This document shows positions 47,262 to 56,253 of a stretch of 64,000 nucleotides of DNA, in pieces. How positions within the stretch are numbered: position 1 is the first letter of the stretch; every line of letters starts with the position of its first letter. The translations under genes and the position numbers were made by a program. Below the pieces are notes generated by a model, which worked only from the letters and a program-made list of their open reading frames with translations, had not been told where the DNA came from and did no database searches. The stretch is from Streptomyces sp. NRRL F-5122 (GTDB lineage: Bacteria > Actinomycetota > Actinomycetes > Streptomycetales > Streptomycetaceae), in assembly GCF_001507435.1 (NCBI RefSeq), contig NZ_LMWH01000172.1, positions 1 to 64,000 on the forward strand. Reading direction: 5' to 3'.

Positions 47262-48248
47262 ATGAGTGCCGCAGACACGACCACCCCCGCCAAGGTGCCG
47301 CCTCCGCGGCCGGCGCCACAACGGGCCCTCCCGGACGGGCCACGCAGAGGCCGCACGGCGAACGGGGCCCCGGTCCCATGGCTGCTGCTCGCGCCCTGCC
47401 TGCTGATCCTCGTCCTGGTCATGGGCTATCCGCTGGTCCGCCTGGTCACCCTGTCCTTCCAGAAGTTCGGGCAGTCGCAGCTCTGGGGGTTCCAGCCGGC
47501 CGAGTCGGTCGGGTTCGACAACTTCTCGACGGTGCTGGGCGACGGTGAGTTCTGGGCCGTCGTGCTGCGTACGATCGTCTTCGCCGCCGGCTGCGTGATC
47601 TTCACCATGGTCGTCGGCATGCTGATCGCGCTGCTGCTCCAGCGGGTCTCCGGCTGGCTGAAAACACTGATCAACATCGTGTTGGTGGCCAGCTGGGGCA
47701 TGCCGGTCATCGTGGCCACCACCGTCTTCAAGTGGCTCTTCGACTCGGACTACGGCATCCTCAACGCGCTGCTCAGCAAGCTGCCCGGAGTGGAGCTGAT
47801 CGGGCACAACTGGTTCGCGAGCGGACCCCAGGGCCTCGCCGTGATCATGCTTCTCGTGGTGTGGGGCGCGGTGCCGTTCGTCGTCATCACGCTCTCCGCC
47901 GGGCTGACCCAGGTGCCCCAGGAGCTGGAGGAAGCGGCCCGCCTGGACGGTGCGAACGGGTGGGGCGTCTTCCGGCACGTCACCCTGCCGATCCTCAAGC
48001 CGATCATCGTGATGCTCACGACCCTCTCGGTGATCTGGGACATGGGCGTCTTCCCGCAGGTCTTCGTGATGCGCAACGGCCATCCGGAGCAGGAGTTCCA
48101 GTTGCTCCAGACCTATTCCTACGACCGCGCGTTCGTCGTCAACGACTACGCGCAGGGTTCGGCGATCGCCCTGCTGACCGTGCTGTTGCTGCTCGGTGTG
48201 GTCGCCGTGTACATGCGTCAGATGCTGAAGATCGGAGAGGTCGAATGA
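47262..48248 (+). CDS. dasB: Chitobiose ABC transporter permease DasB
   Basis: 328 aa with six membrane helices after a Pro-rich cytoplasmic start. The EAA loop that contacts the ATPase reads ELEEAARLDGANGWGVFRHV. It belongs to the MalF-type permeases. No ATPase gene lies nearby; in Streptomyces the shared MsiK ATPase energises this importer. GGAG upstream of the ATG; the stop overlaps dasC (ATGA). Confidence 0.93.
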   Translation: MSAADTTTPAKVPPPRPAPQRALPDGPRRGRTANGAPVPWLLLAPCLLILVLVMGYPLVRLVTLSFQKFGQSQLWGFQPAESVGFDNFSTVLGDGEFWAVVLRTIVFAAGCVIFTMVVGMLIALLLQRVSGWLKTLINIVLVASWGMPVIVATTVFKWLFDSDYGILNALLSKLPGVELIGHNWFASGPQGLAVIMLLVVWGAVPFVVITLSAGLTQVPQELEEAARLDGANGWGVFRHVTLPILKPIIVMLTTLSVIWDMGVFPQVFVMRNGHPEQEFQLLQTYSYDRAFVVNDYAQGSAIALLTVLLLLGVVAVYMRQMLKIGEVE

Positions 48249-49093
48249 GCGCCATCGCCACCGGGGGGCGCCGCCGCGGAACGTCCCGGCTCGGCTGGAA
48301 CCTTCTCGGCCTGCTCGTCTTCGTCACCGCGGGCTTCCCCGTCTACTGGATGGTCGACACGGCCTTCAAGCCGGCCAAGGACGCCATCGATCCCGACCCG
48401 AGCCTGCTGCCGACGGGCCTCACCCTGGACAACTTCCACCGCGCGCTGGACATCGCCGACTTCTGGGGACCGGTCGGGCGCAGCCTGATCGTGTCGCTGT
48501 CGGTCGTCGCCATCGGCATCGTCGTCGGCCTGCTGGCCGCGCTCGCCATCTCCCGCTTCGCCTTCCGCGGCCGGAAGATCGTGATCGTGGGCATTCTGGC
48601 GGTCCAGATGGTCCCCGCGGTCTCCATGATCATCCCGGTCTTCCTGCTCCTCAACGACCTCGGCCAGTACGACAAGTTGACCGGCCTGATCATCACCTAC
48701 CTCACCTTCATCCTCCCGTTCACGGTGTGGACGCTGCGCGGGTTCGTGGTCAACATCCCGCGCGAACTGGAGGAGGCCGCGATGGTCGACGGCTGCTCGC
48801 GCACCGGCGCGTTCCTGAGGGTCGTCTTCCCCCTGCTCGCCCCGGGGCTGGTGGCCACCTCGGTCTACGGCTTCATCCAGGCGTGGAACGAGTATCTGTA
48901 CGCCCTGATGCTGATGAGCCAGGAGAACCAGACAGCGACCGTCTGGCTCGGCAACTTCACCACCAAGCACGGCACCGAGTACGCCCCGATGATGGCGGGC
49001 TCCACGATGATGGCGGTGCCGATCGTCGTTCTCTTCCTCCTCGTCCAGCGCAAGATGGCCGCGGGCCTCACCGCGGGCGCCGTGAAGGGATAA
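48245..49093 (+). CDS. dasC: Chitobiose ABC transporter permease DasC
   Basis: 282 aa, six membrane helices, MalG-type. EAA loop: ELEEAAMVDGCSRTGAFLRV. It pairs with DasB as the membrane channel. The ATG overlaps the dasB stop, and the next gene, a glycosidase, starts 10 nt after its end, so the transport and hydrolysis genes form one transcription unit. Confidence 0.93.
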   Translation: MSAIATGGRRRGTSRLGWNLLGLLVFVTAGFPVYWMVDTAFKPAKDAIDPDPSLLPTGLTLDNFHRALDIADFWGPVGRSLIVSLSVVAIGIVVGLLAALAISRFAFRGRKIVIVGILAVQMVPAVSMIIPVFLLLNDLGQYDKLTGLIITYLTFILPFTVWTLRGFVVNIPRELEEAAMVDGCSRTGAFLRVVFPLLAPGLVATSVYGFIQAWNEYLYALMLMSQENQTATVWLGNFTTKHGTEYAPMMAGSTMMAVPIVVLFLLVQRKMAAGLTAGAVKG

Positions 49094-49103
49094 CCCCGAC
49101 CCG

Positions 49104-50597
49104 ATGACGACATTCGCCAGCGGCACCGACACCCTCACGCGCGACGCGCTGACGGTCCTCCAGCCCGGCTTCACCGGCACCACCGCCCCCGAGTGGCTGC
49201 TGCGGCGCCTCGGTGAGGGCCTGGCGTCGGTGGGGCTGTTCGGCCGCAACATCGCCTCGCGGGAGCAGCTCGCCGCTCTGACCGCCCAGTTGCGCACCGA
49301 ACGCGACGACGTGCTCGTCGCCGTCGACGAGGAGGGTGGCGACGTCACCCGCCTGGAGGTGAGAGCGGGATCCTCCTTCCCCGGCAACCACGCCCTGGGC
49401 GCGGTGGACGACGTGGACCTGACCCGCCGGGTGGCACACGAACTCGGGCGCCGGCTCGCCGAGTGCGGGGTCAACCTCGACTGGGCCCCGTCGGCCGACG
49501 TGAACTCCAACCCGGCGAACCCGGTCATCGGGGTGCGCTCCTTCGGCGCGGACACGGAGCTGGTGGCCAGGCACACCGCCGCCTACGTCACCGGCCTGCA
49601 GGCGGCCGGTGTGGCGGCCTGCACCAAGCACTTCCCCGGTCACGGCGACACCGCGGTCGACTCCCATCACGCGCTGCCGCGTATCGACGCGGGTCCCTCC
49701 GTGCTCCAGGAGCGCGAACTCGCGCCGTTCCGCGCGGCCATCGCCGCCGGCACGCGGGCAGTGATGAGCGCGCACATCCTGGTCCCGGCCCTGGACCCGG
49801 ACCGCCCGGCCACGCTGTCCCGGCGTGTCCTGACCGAACTGCTGCGCGGCGAACTCGGCTACGACGGCCTGATCGTCACCGACGGTATGGAGATGCAGGC
49901 CATCGCCGCGACCTACGGCATCGAGCGCGGCAGCGTCCTCGCCATCGCTGCCGGGGCGGACGCCATCTGCGTCGGCGGTGGCCTCGCGGACGACGAGACG
50001 GTACGCCGTCTGCGGGACGCGCTGGTCACGGCCGTGCGCGAGGGCGAGCTGGCCGAGGAACGGCTCGCCGAGGCGGCCGAACGGGTCCGGGACCTGGCGC
50101 GGTGGACGGCGTCGGCGGCGGCCGCGGACGCCTCGGCGGGGGCGGCCGGCGACGACGGCATCGGCCTGGTCGCGGCCCGGCGCGCACTCAGGGTCACCGG
50201 CGCGGAGGCCTTCACCCCGCTCGGTGAGCCGCCCTTCGTCGCCGCCCTCACCCCGGTTGCGAACATCGCGGTGGGCACGGAGACACCGTGGGGGGTGGCG
50301 GCGGAACTGTCCCGGCTGCTCCCGGGCACGGAGACCGGCAGCTTCGCGGGGGAGGAAGCCGGGCGGGCCGCGCTGGAGGCCGCAGGGGCGCGGCGGATCG
50401 TGGCCGTGGTCCGGGACGAGCACCGGCACCCGTGGATGGCCGGTGCCCTCGACACGCTGCTCTCGCAGCGCCCCGGGACGATCGTGGTCGAGATGGGTGT
50501 TCCCCAGGCCGCGCCACGCGGCGCCCTGCACATCGCCACGTACGGCGCGGCGCGGGTGTGCGGCCGGGCGGCGGCGGAGGTCATCGCGGGGGTCTAG
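49104..50597 (+). CDS. Family 3 glycoside hydrolase (beta-N-acetylhexosaminidase type)
   Basis: 497 aa without a signal peptide, hence cytoplasmic. KHFPGHGDTAVDSHHALPRI is the NagZ-type signature (catalytic His/Asp loop) and IVTDGMEMQAI carries the nucleophile Asp. The position behind dasABC suggests that it splits imported chitobiose into N-acetylglucosamine. The C-terminal ~150 residues form a second domain absent from short NagZ. A strong terminator follows. Confidence 0.9.
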   Translation: MTTFASGTDTLTRDALTVLQPGFTGTTAPEWLLRRLGEGLASVGLFGRNIASREQLAALTAQLRTERDDVLVAVDEEGGDVTRLEVRAGSSFPGNHALGAVDDVDLTRRVAHELGRRLAECGVNLDWAPSADVNSNPANPVIGVRSFGADTELVARHTAAYVTGLQAAGVAACTKHFPGHGDTAVDSHHALPRIDAGPSVLQERELAPFRAAIAAGTRAVMSAHILVPALDPDRPATLSRRVLTELLRGELGYDGLIVTDGMEMQAIAATYGIERGSVLAIAAGADAICVGGGLADDETVRRLRDALVTAVREGELAEERLAEAAERVRDLARWTASAAAADASAGAAGDDGIGLVAARRALRVTGAEAFTPLGEPPFVAALTPVANIAVGTETPWGVAAELSRLLPGTETGSFAGEEAGRAALEAAGARRIVAVVRDEHRHPWMAGALDTLLSQRPGTIVVEMGVPQAAPRGALHIATYGAARVCGRAAAEVIAGV

Positions 50598-50606
50598 CCG
50601 GAACGA

Positions 50607-50647
50607 CGCAGGCGCCGGCCGTCCCCGAGGGGCGGCCGGCGCCTGCG
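50607..50647. terminator. Terminator shared by the das operon and nagB
   Basis: CGCAGGCGCCGGCCG and its complement form a very strong stem with one bulge and a short GAG loop, between convergent genes. Confidence 0.82.
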
Positions 50648-50665
50648 TGCAATCCCTGTGCGGCC

Positions 50666-51451
50666 CTAGATGCCCTGCCACTGGGGCTTGTTGGCGTAGG
50701 TGTGCCGGAAGTAGCCGGCGAGCTTCAGCTTGGAGGCGGCTGCCTCGTCCACGACGACCGTGGCGTGGCGGTGGAGCTGGAGCGCGGAGGCCGGGCAGAT
50801 CGCCGCGACCGGGCCCTCGACCGTGGCGGCGACCGCGTCGGCCTTGCCCTCTCCGGTGGCGAGGAGCACGAGGTGCCGGGCCTCCAGGATGGTGCCGATG
50901 CCCTGGGTGATGACGTGGTGCGGCACCTGGTCGATGTCGCCGTCGAAGAAGCGTGCGTTGTCGATCCGGGTCTGCTCGGTCAGCGTCTTGATCCGCGTGC
51001 GCGACGCGAGCGAGGAGCACGGTTCGTTGAACCCGATGTGACCGTCGGTCCCGATGCCGAGCAGCTGCACGTCCACACCGCCGGCCGTGGCCAGCGCGCG
51101 GTCGTACGCCTCGCAGGCCGCCTGCACGTCCTCGGCGGTGCCGTCCGGCCCCATGAACGCGTCCATGCCGATCCCGAGCGGCTCCAGCACCTCGCGTCGC
51201 AGCACCGAGCGGTACGACTCGGGGTGCTCGGCCGGCAGTCCCACATATTCGTCGAGCTGGGCGATCCGGGCCCGCGACGTGTCCACCCCGCCGGTGGCCA
51301 CCTTGGCGGCCAGCGCCTCGTAGACGGGCAGCGGGGTGGAGCCGGTCGCCACCCCGAGCAGGGCGTCGGGCTTGCGCCGGAGCAGCTGCGCCATGGCCTC
51401 GGCGATGAGCTCGCCACCCGCCTTGGCGTCCGGGACGATGACAACTTCCAC
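50666..51451 (-). CDS. nagB: Glucosamine-6-phosphate deaminase NagB
   Basis: 261 aa. GVATGSTPLPVYEAL, AQLDEYVGL (catalytic Asp) and GIGTDGHIGFNEP are the classic NagB blocks. It converts glucosamine-6-P to fructose-6-P and ammonia, and so consumes the DasR effector. The GTG at 51451 gives the known length; the frame continues to 51574 across the promoter. Its promoter holds a dre at 51501-51516. Confidence 0.95.
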   Translation of the reverse strand: MEVVIVPDAKAGGELIAEAMAQLLRRKPDALLGVATGSTPLPVYEALAAKVATGGVDTSRARIAQLDEYVGLPAEHPESYRSVLRREVLEPLGIGMDAFMGPDGTAEDVQAACEAYDRALATAGGVDVQLLGIGTDGHIGFNEPCSSLASRTRIKTLTEQTRIDNARFFDGDIDQVPHHVITQGIGTILEARHLVLLATGEGKADAVAATVEGPVAAICPASALQLHRHATVVVDEAAASKLKLAGYFRHTYANKPQWQGI

Positions 51452-51500
51452 GCTGGGCCTGCCGATCTTCAGAGGGCTCGCCGGGAACCGAAGGAGCAAA

Positions 51501-51516
51501 TGTGGTATAGACCAAT
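51501..51516. promoter_or_regulatory. DasR box (dre) between nagB and the SIS gene
   Basis: TGTGGTATAGACCAAT contains the palindromic core TGGTATAGACCA. It lies 50 nt upstream of nagB and may also act on the divergent SIS gene. Confidence 0.85.
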
Positions 51517-51672
51517 CTAGCAGACGCCCGCTCCGGGGAGCGGCCCGCGCCGGCGGGGTTCCCGTGCCCGTCATGTCCGGTTCGCTCCCCGGATGCGCGG
51601 GACGCGGGGCGGGGGAGTGGAATGGAGTCGGCCGGCGCCACGCCGTACCGGTGAACCACCAGAGGAGGCCCC

Positions 51673-52746
51673 ATGACCGCTCCCGCCGTGAACCCGCGCA
51701 GCGACGATCCGCCCGGGCGGATCATGGCCCGGGAGATGGCCGAGCAGCCCGCCGTGCTGCGCCGGATCCTGGACACGGGCGCACCGCGCATCCAGGAGGT
51801 GGCACGGGAGATCGCCGCGCGCAGGCCCCGGTTCGTGTTGCTCACCGCCCGCGGCACCTCCGACAACGCCGCGCTCTACGCCAAGTACCTGCTGGAGATC
51901 CGCCTCGGCCTGCCCTGTGGTCTCACCTCGATGTCGACGACCACCGCGTACGGCGCCCGCCCCGATCTCACCGATGTCCTCGTCGTCACCGTCAGCCAGT
52001 CCGGTGGCTCCCCGGACCTGGTCGCCTCGACGAAGGCCGCCCGTGAGGCCGGCGCCCTCACGCTCGCCGTGACCAACAACCCCGGCTCACCGCTGGCCGC
52101 CGTGTCCGAGTACCACATCGACATCATGGCCGGACCGGAGAAGGCCCTCCCGGCGACCAAGACCTACACCGCCTCCCTGCTCGCCCTGTACCTCTTCGTC
52201 GAGGGGCTGCGCGGCGGTGACGGGGCCGCCTCGAAGGCCCTGCCCGACCTCGCCGAGCAACTGCTCGCGCGCCAGGACGAGGTCCGCGCCCTCGCCTCCC
52301 GTTACCGCTTCGCCGAGCGCATGGTCATCACCTCGCGCGGCTACGGCTATCCGACCGCCAAGGAAGCCGCTCTGAAGCTGATGGAGACCAGCTACATCCC
52401 CGCCCTGTCCTACTCCGGCGCCGACCTGCTGCACGGTCCGCTCGCCATGGTCGACAACGTCTCGCCGGTCATCGCCGTGGTGACGGACGGCAAGGGCGGC
52501 GCCGCACTCCGGCCGGTGCTCGACCGGCTGCGCGGCCGCGGTGCCGACCTCGTCGTCATCGGGCCCGCCGGTGCGGTCGAGCGGGCCTCGGCGGGCTTCG
52601 TCCTGCCGACCGGCGGAGTGGCCGAGGAGGTCCAGCCGATCCTGGAGATCATTCCGCTCCAGCTCCTGGCGTACGAGGTCACCATCGCGCGCGGCCAGGA
52701 CCCGGACGCCCCGCGCGCCCTGGCCAAGGTGACGGAGACACACTGA
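51673..52746 (+). CDS. SIS-domain sugar-phosphate isomerase/deaminase (GlmS isomerase-domain-like)
   Basis: 357 aa made of two SIS domains (LTARGTSDNAALYAKYLLE, TVSQSGGSPDLV, ITSRGYGYPTAKEAALKLME, SGADLLHGPLAMV). It resembles the isomerase half of GlmS or AgaS/FrlB without a glutaminase domain. The divergent nagB and the dre between them point to amino-sugar phosphate metabolism. AGAGGAGG precedes the ATG. Confidence 0.87.
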   Translation: MTAPAVNPRSDDPPGRIMAREMAEQPAVLRRILDTGAPRIQEVAREIAARRPRFVLLTARGTSDNAALYAKYLLEIRLGLPCGLTSMSTTTAYGARPDLTDVLVVTVSQSGGSPDLVASTKAAREAGALTLAVTNNPGSPLAAVSEYHIDIMAGPEKALPATKTYTASLLALYLFVEGLRGGDGAASKALPDLAEQLLARQDEVRALASRYRFAERMVITSRGYGYPTAKEAALKLMETSYIPALSYSGADLLHGPLAMVDNVSPVIAVVTDGKGGAALRPVLDRLRGRGADLVVIGPAGAVERASAGFVLPTGGVAEEVQPILEIIPLQLLAYEVTIARGQDPDAPRALAKVTETH

Positions 52747-52887
52747 GGCGACGCGAGGGGCCGGCGGACGCCGTCGCGGCCCCCGGCCTCGAGGATTCAC
52801 CGGGCCGCGGTCTCCGGGGGCCGCGGCCCGGCCGTGGTGGGCGGCACGATGCCGTGCCTTGGTCCCCGTAGCGAGGGTTCTTTTCTC

Positions 52888-52899
52888 TAGCACCCGCTA
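52888..52899. promoter_or_regulatory. Short inverted repeat in front of the TetR gene
   Basis: TAGC ACCC GCTA directly abuts a TATAAA hexamer (52898-52903) 11 nt before the start codon; possible autoregulatory operator. Confidence 0.4.
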
Positions 52900-52913
52900 T
52901 AAAATCCGCGTTC

Positions 52914-53621
52914 ATGGGGAACAGCCGGGAGAAGGAACTGCGGTCCGGGCCCGCTCCCGCCGCCGGTCAGGGACGCTCCGTCGGGCGGCCGCGCGGCCGC
53001 CCCCGCTCCTTCGACCGGGAAGCCGCGCTCGAGAAGGCCGTGCTCGCGTTCTGGGAGCGCGGTTACGAGGCCACCTCCGTGGCCGACCTCACGCAGGTCA
53101 TGGGGATCGGCGCACCGAGTCTGTACGCCGCGTTCGGCGACAAGCGTTCGCTGTTCGAGGAGGCGGTCGGCGTCTACTGCGACCGGTACGGCTCCTTCGT
53201 GGAGCGCGCCCTCGCCGAGGAGCCGACGGTCCGCGGGGCTTTCCGGCGCATCCTCGGCGAGGCGGCCGATCTCTACACGGCCGCCGGGCACCCGCACGGC
53301 TGCCTCGTCATCCACGCCGCCACCAACTGCACGACCCGCGAGGTCGAGGAACTGCTCCGGGTGCGGCGGAACGAGGACGTCGCCGCCTTCGAGAGCCGGG
53401 TGAGGGCCGGTGTCGCCGCCGGTGAACTGGACTCCGGCGCCGATGCCCGCGCGCTCGCCCGGTACGCCCACGCGATCATCCAGGGCATGTCCCAGCAGGC
53501 GCGCGACGGCGCGAGCCGGGGGGAACTGGAAGCACTCGCCGACATGGCCATGGCGAACTGGCCCCGGGTGCGGGCCGAAGACGGCTACTCTGCCGGTGAG
53601 TCGTCGGGGGATGTCCGATAA
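52914..53621 (+). CDS. TetR family regulator
   Basis: 235 aa. A Gly/Arg-rich start (GRPRGRPRSFD) precedes a TetR helix-turn-helix (VADLTQVMGIGAPSLYAAFGDKRSLFEEAV), the AcrR/YxaF-like type with the GRPR arm. A Cys pair (HGCLVIHAATNCTT) lies in the ligand domain. Only about 11 nt separate the TATAAA-like hexamer from the ATG, so the mRNA may be nearly leaderless. The target is unknown. Confidence 0.88.
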   Translation: MGNSREKELRSGPAPAAGQGRSVGRPRGRPRSFDREAALEKAVLAFWERGYEATSVADLTQVMGIGAPSLYAAFGDKRSLFEEAVGVYCDRYGSFVERALAEEPTVRGAFRRILGEAADLYTAAGHPHGCLVIHAATNCTTREVEELLRVRRNEDVAAFESRVRAGVAAGELDSGADARALARYAHAIIQGMSQQARDGASRGELEALADMAMANWPRVRAEDGYSAGESSGDVR

Positions 53622-54020
53622 AGAGACAACAACAAACATCCGCCAACTCATGGACACACGCCCTCCGAGACAGCACCATGGTCCTGGACGTGGTCTAGTC
53701 CACCAGGTCCAGACACGGTGAGTCCCTCGTCGCGCGGGCGAGCGGACGAGACACACAGACCTCCGTCTTCCCCGCACAGGAAGGCGGACCGAGGATCCGG
53801 GCTCTCTGCCCTGACTGCTCCGGGTCCTCGACCTTCGGCCGACCGGGACCGCACACCCCACGGCCGTTGCTGCTCCGGGCTGCGGTGCCGGGAGGGTTGA
53901 GGGTCCCTCCCAGGCGCCGCGGCCCGCGGGTGTTTCCGGGGCGTTCTCGGGCCTCTGCCCACCGACCGTCCGTTCGGCCGGTTTCGATCGCCGCCCGGCG
54001 CCCCAGGTACCCTCGCTCAC
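53622..54020. other. Gene-free interval holding an isolated dre
   Basis: 399 nt. The small frames here lack ribosome sites and natural protein composition. The one clear element is the DasR box at 53689-53704. Confidence 0.65.
53689..53704. promoter_or_regulatory. Isolated DasR box (dre) upstream of the histidine kinase
   Basis: CGTGGTCTAGTCCACC, with TGGTCTAGTCCACCAGG identical over 17 nt to the dre near dasR at 45524. It lies 332 nt upstream of the kinase start and 68 nt past the TetR stop. Confidence 0.78.
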
Positions 54021-55496
54021 GTGCCCTCCATGAACGAGCTGGTCCGCCAGCACACCGCCCTCAGCGCCTCCGACCTGGAGTGGCTGCACCTGCTGGTGTC
54101 GGAGTGGCAGCTGCTTTCCGATCTCTCCTTCGCCGATCTGGTCCTGTGGGTGCCCACCCGCGACGGCACGCGGTACGTCTCGGTCGCCCAGATGCGTCCC
54201 AACACCGGCCCCACCTCGTACCAGGACGACATGGTCGGCCATCTCGTCCCGCGCGGCCGCCGCCCCATGCTGGACGCGGCCCTGGACGAGGGCCGGATCG
54301 TGCGCGAGGGGGATCCCGAGTGGCGCGAGGAGGTCCCGGTCCGGGTCGAGTCCATCCCCGTGCGGCGCGAGGGCCGGGTCCTCGGCGTCATCGCGCGCAA
54401 CACCAATCTGCTGACCGTGCGGACCCCGAGCCGCCTGGAGCTGACCTACCTCCAGAGCGCCTCCGACCTCGCCCAGATGATCGCGGCGGGCTCCTTCCCC
54501 TTCCCGGACCAGCAGGTCGACATGGACGCCTCACCCCGTGTCGGCGACGGGCTGATCCGGCTGGACGCCGACGGAATCGTCCAGTACGCATCCCCGAACG
54601 CGCTGTCGGCCTACCACCGCATGGGCCTCGCGTCGGACCTCGTCGGCCATCACCTCGGGAAGACCACCGCGGAACTCGCCCCGACCCGGGGTCCCGTGGA
54701 CGAGGCGCTCGTCAAGGTGGCCAGCGGCTGGGCGCCGCGTGAGTTCGAGATCGAGGCGCACGACGGGGTGATCCAGTTCCGCGCGATCCCGCTCAAGCCC
54801 AAGGGCACGCGTATAGGTTCGCTGGTCCTGCTCCGGGACGTCACCGAACTGCGGCGCCGTGAACGCGAGTTGATGACCAAGGACGCGACCATCCGGGAGA
54901 TTCACCACCGGGTGAAGAACAACCTCCAGACGGTTGCCGCCCTGCTCCGTCTCCAGGCCCGCCGCATCGAGTCCGCGCGGGGGCGCGAGGCGCTCGAGGA
55001 GGCCGTCAGGCGTGTGGGCTCCATCGCGATCGTGCATGAGACGCTGTCCCAGAACCTGGACGAGCGGGTGGAGTTCGACGAGATCGCCGACCGGGTGCTC
55101 GCGATGGTCGCCGAGATCTCGCCCGGCTCGGTGACCGGCCGGCGCAGCGGACGTTTCGGGATCCTGGACGCGGAGGTCGCGACCCCGCTCTCCATGGTGC
55201 TGACCGAGGTCTTGCAGAACGCCCTCGAACACGGCTTCCGGCAGGGCGACACCGGCACCGTCGAGGTCTCGGCGGTCCGCGGTGGCACGACGAAGGAGGC
55301 CCGTCTGCTGGTCACCGTCCAGGACGACGGGGTCGGCCTGCCCGAGGGCTTCGACCCGCACACGGCGGGCAACCTCGGCCTGCAGATCGTACGGACGCTG
55401 GTGGAAGGCGAGTTGGGCGGCACCTTCGACATGGTCCCGGCCCCGGAGCGCGGGACCCGGGTGATCCTGGACATCCCGGTCCGCTCGCAGAAGTGA
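54021..55496 (+). CDS. PdtaS-like sensor histidine kinase (HisKA_2)
   Basis: 491 aa, no membrane helix. Order: GAF-like sensor (about 1-145), PAS-like domain (about 170-280), HisKA_2 (REIHHRVKNNLQTVAALLRLQ with the phospho-His) and HATPase_c (LTEVLQNALEHGF, DDGVGLPEGF). This is the architecture of mycobacterial PdtaS, which signals to the ANTAR-type RNA-binding regulator PdtaR; no regulator gene is adjacent. GTG at 54021 or ATG at 54030 are both possible. A dre stands upstream. Confidence 0.9.
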   Translation: MPSMNELVRQHTALSASDLEWLHLLVSEWQLLSDLSFADLVLWVPTRDGTRYVSVAQMRPNTGPTSYQDDMVGHLVPRGRRPMLDAALDEGRIVREGDPEWREEVPVRVESIPVRREGRVLGVIARNTNLLTVRTPSRLELTYLQSASDLAQMIAAGSFPFPDQQVDMDASPRVGDGLIRLDADGIVQYASPNALSAYHRMGLASDLVGHHLGKTTAELAPTRGPVDEALVKVASGWAPREFEIEAHDGVIQFRAIPLKPKGTRIGSLVLLRDVTELRRRERELMTKDATIREIHHRVKNNLQTVAALLRLQARRIESARGREALEEAVRRVGSIAIVHETLSQNLDERVEFDEIADRVLAMVAEISPGSVTGRRSGRFGILDAEVATPLSMVLTEVLQNALEHGFRQGDTGTVEVSAVRGGTTKEARLLVTVQDDGVGLPEGFDPHTAGNLGLQIVRTLVEGELGGTFDMVPAPERGTRVILDIPVRSQK

Positions 55497-55530
55497 GGGC
55501 GGCGCGGCTGAACCGCACCGGACAGCAATG

Positions 55531-55558
55531 AGCCCCGGACCACAAGTGGCCCGGGGCT
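55531..55558. terminator. Terminator between the kinase gene and wblE
   Basis: AGCCCCGG/CCGGGGCT stem with additional inner CCAC/GTGG pairing, between convergent genes. Confidence 0.7.
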
Positions 55559-55677
55559 AAAGCTCAGTTGTCAGCTATTTGCTGCGCATCGTGGGTACTG
55601 CGCGCTGCGGCTCGGGGGCGGGAGATACGTACTCGCTGTACGCGCCGCCAAGCCCAGGCTCGTACGGGGCGGGTGCG

Positions 55678-55935
55678 TCAGGCGGAGGCCTGACGGGCCC
55701 GGTTGCGGGCGGCGCGGCGCTTCATGGCGCGGCGCTCGTCCTCGCTGAGACCACCCCAGACGCCGGAGTCCTGACCGGACTCGAGCGCCCACTGCAGGCA
55801 CTGCTCCATAACCGGGCAGCGACGGCAGACGGCCTTGGCTTCCTCGATCTGCAGCAGCGCAGGACCGGTGTTGCCGATGGGGAAGAAGAGCTCGGGGTCT
55901 TCCTCGCGGCAAACGGCGTTGTGACGCCAGTCCAT
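55678..55935 (-). CDS. wblE: WhiB-family iron-sulfur protein WblE
   Basis: 85 aa. Cys9, Cys37, Cys40 and Cys46 bind the [4Fe-4S] cluster; GVWGG and the basic C-terminus (RRAMKRRAARNRAR would be the DNA-contact arm) complete the WhiB pattern. The sequence MDWRHNAVCREEDPELFFP is that of WblE, the orthologue of mycobacterial WhiB1, an essential redox/NO-sensitive regulator that binds the primary sigma factor. GGAGAGG precedes the ATG. Confidence 0.94.
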   Translation of the reverse strand: MDWRHNAVCREEDPELFFPIGNTGPALLQIEEAKAVCRRCPVMEQCLQWALESGQDSGVWGGLSEDERRAMKRRAARNRARQASA

Positions 55936-56253
55936 GGCTGCTACCTCTCCGTGGTATTACGTGCAGATTGCTTGTGAATGTGAACGCTTTCACGAATCCC
56001 TCAACAAGTGAAGGGCCGACCGTCAGACTCACTGACGTGGTCCTGTGGATTGAGGAGGGGTTCGGGCTCTCTGTGGGGCCGATGAAGCGGGCCGTCCCGA
56101 GCGCCACGTAGAGACTCGCAAACCTCAGCGGCGGATACAACCCCTTCCGGAAAGTTTTTTTTGATTCCTTGGTGTCGACTCGGTCACAGCCGTACTTCCA
56201 AGGGGTGGATCCTGGCCTAAACGTTCGAGTGAAAGGACTTTAGCCCCTTCTGC
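55936..56253. other. wblE promoter region
   Basis: 318 nt without a gene. On the minus strand a TAATAC hexamer (55955-55960) lies 20 nt upstream of the start codon. An inverted repeat GTGAA CGCT TTCAC (55980-55993) sits just behind the likely -35 region. The distal part also contains the 3' side of the lipid kinase gene. Confidence 0.6.
55980..55993. promoter_or_regulatory. Inverted repeat in the wblE promoter
   Basis: GTGAA CGCT TTCAC, a 5-4-5 palindrome next to the putative wblE promoter; possible regulator site. Confidence 0.45.

Noticed and set aside
53718..53900. 60-aa frame in the gap before the histidine kinase
   Set aside because: No ribosome site and an unnatural Arg/Ser/Pro/His composition; I treat the gap as non-coding with a dre.
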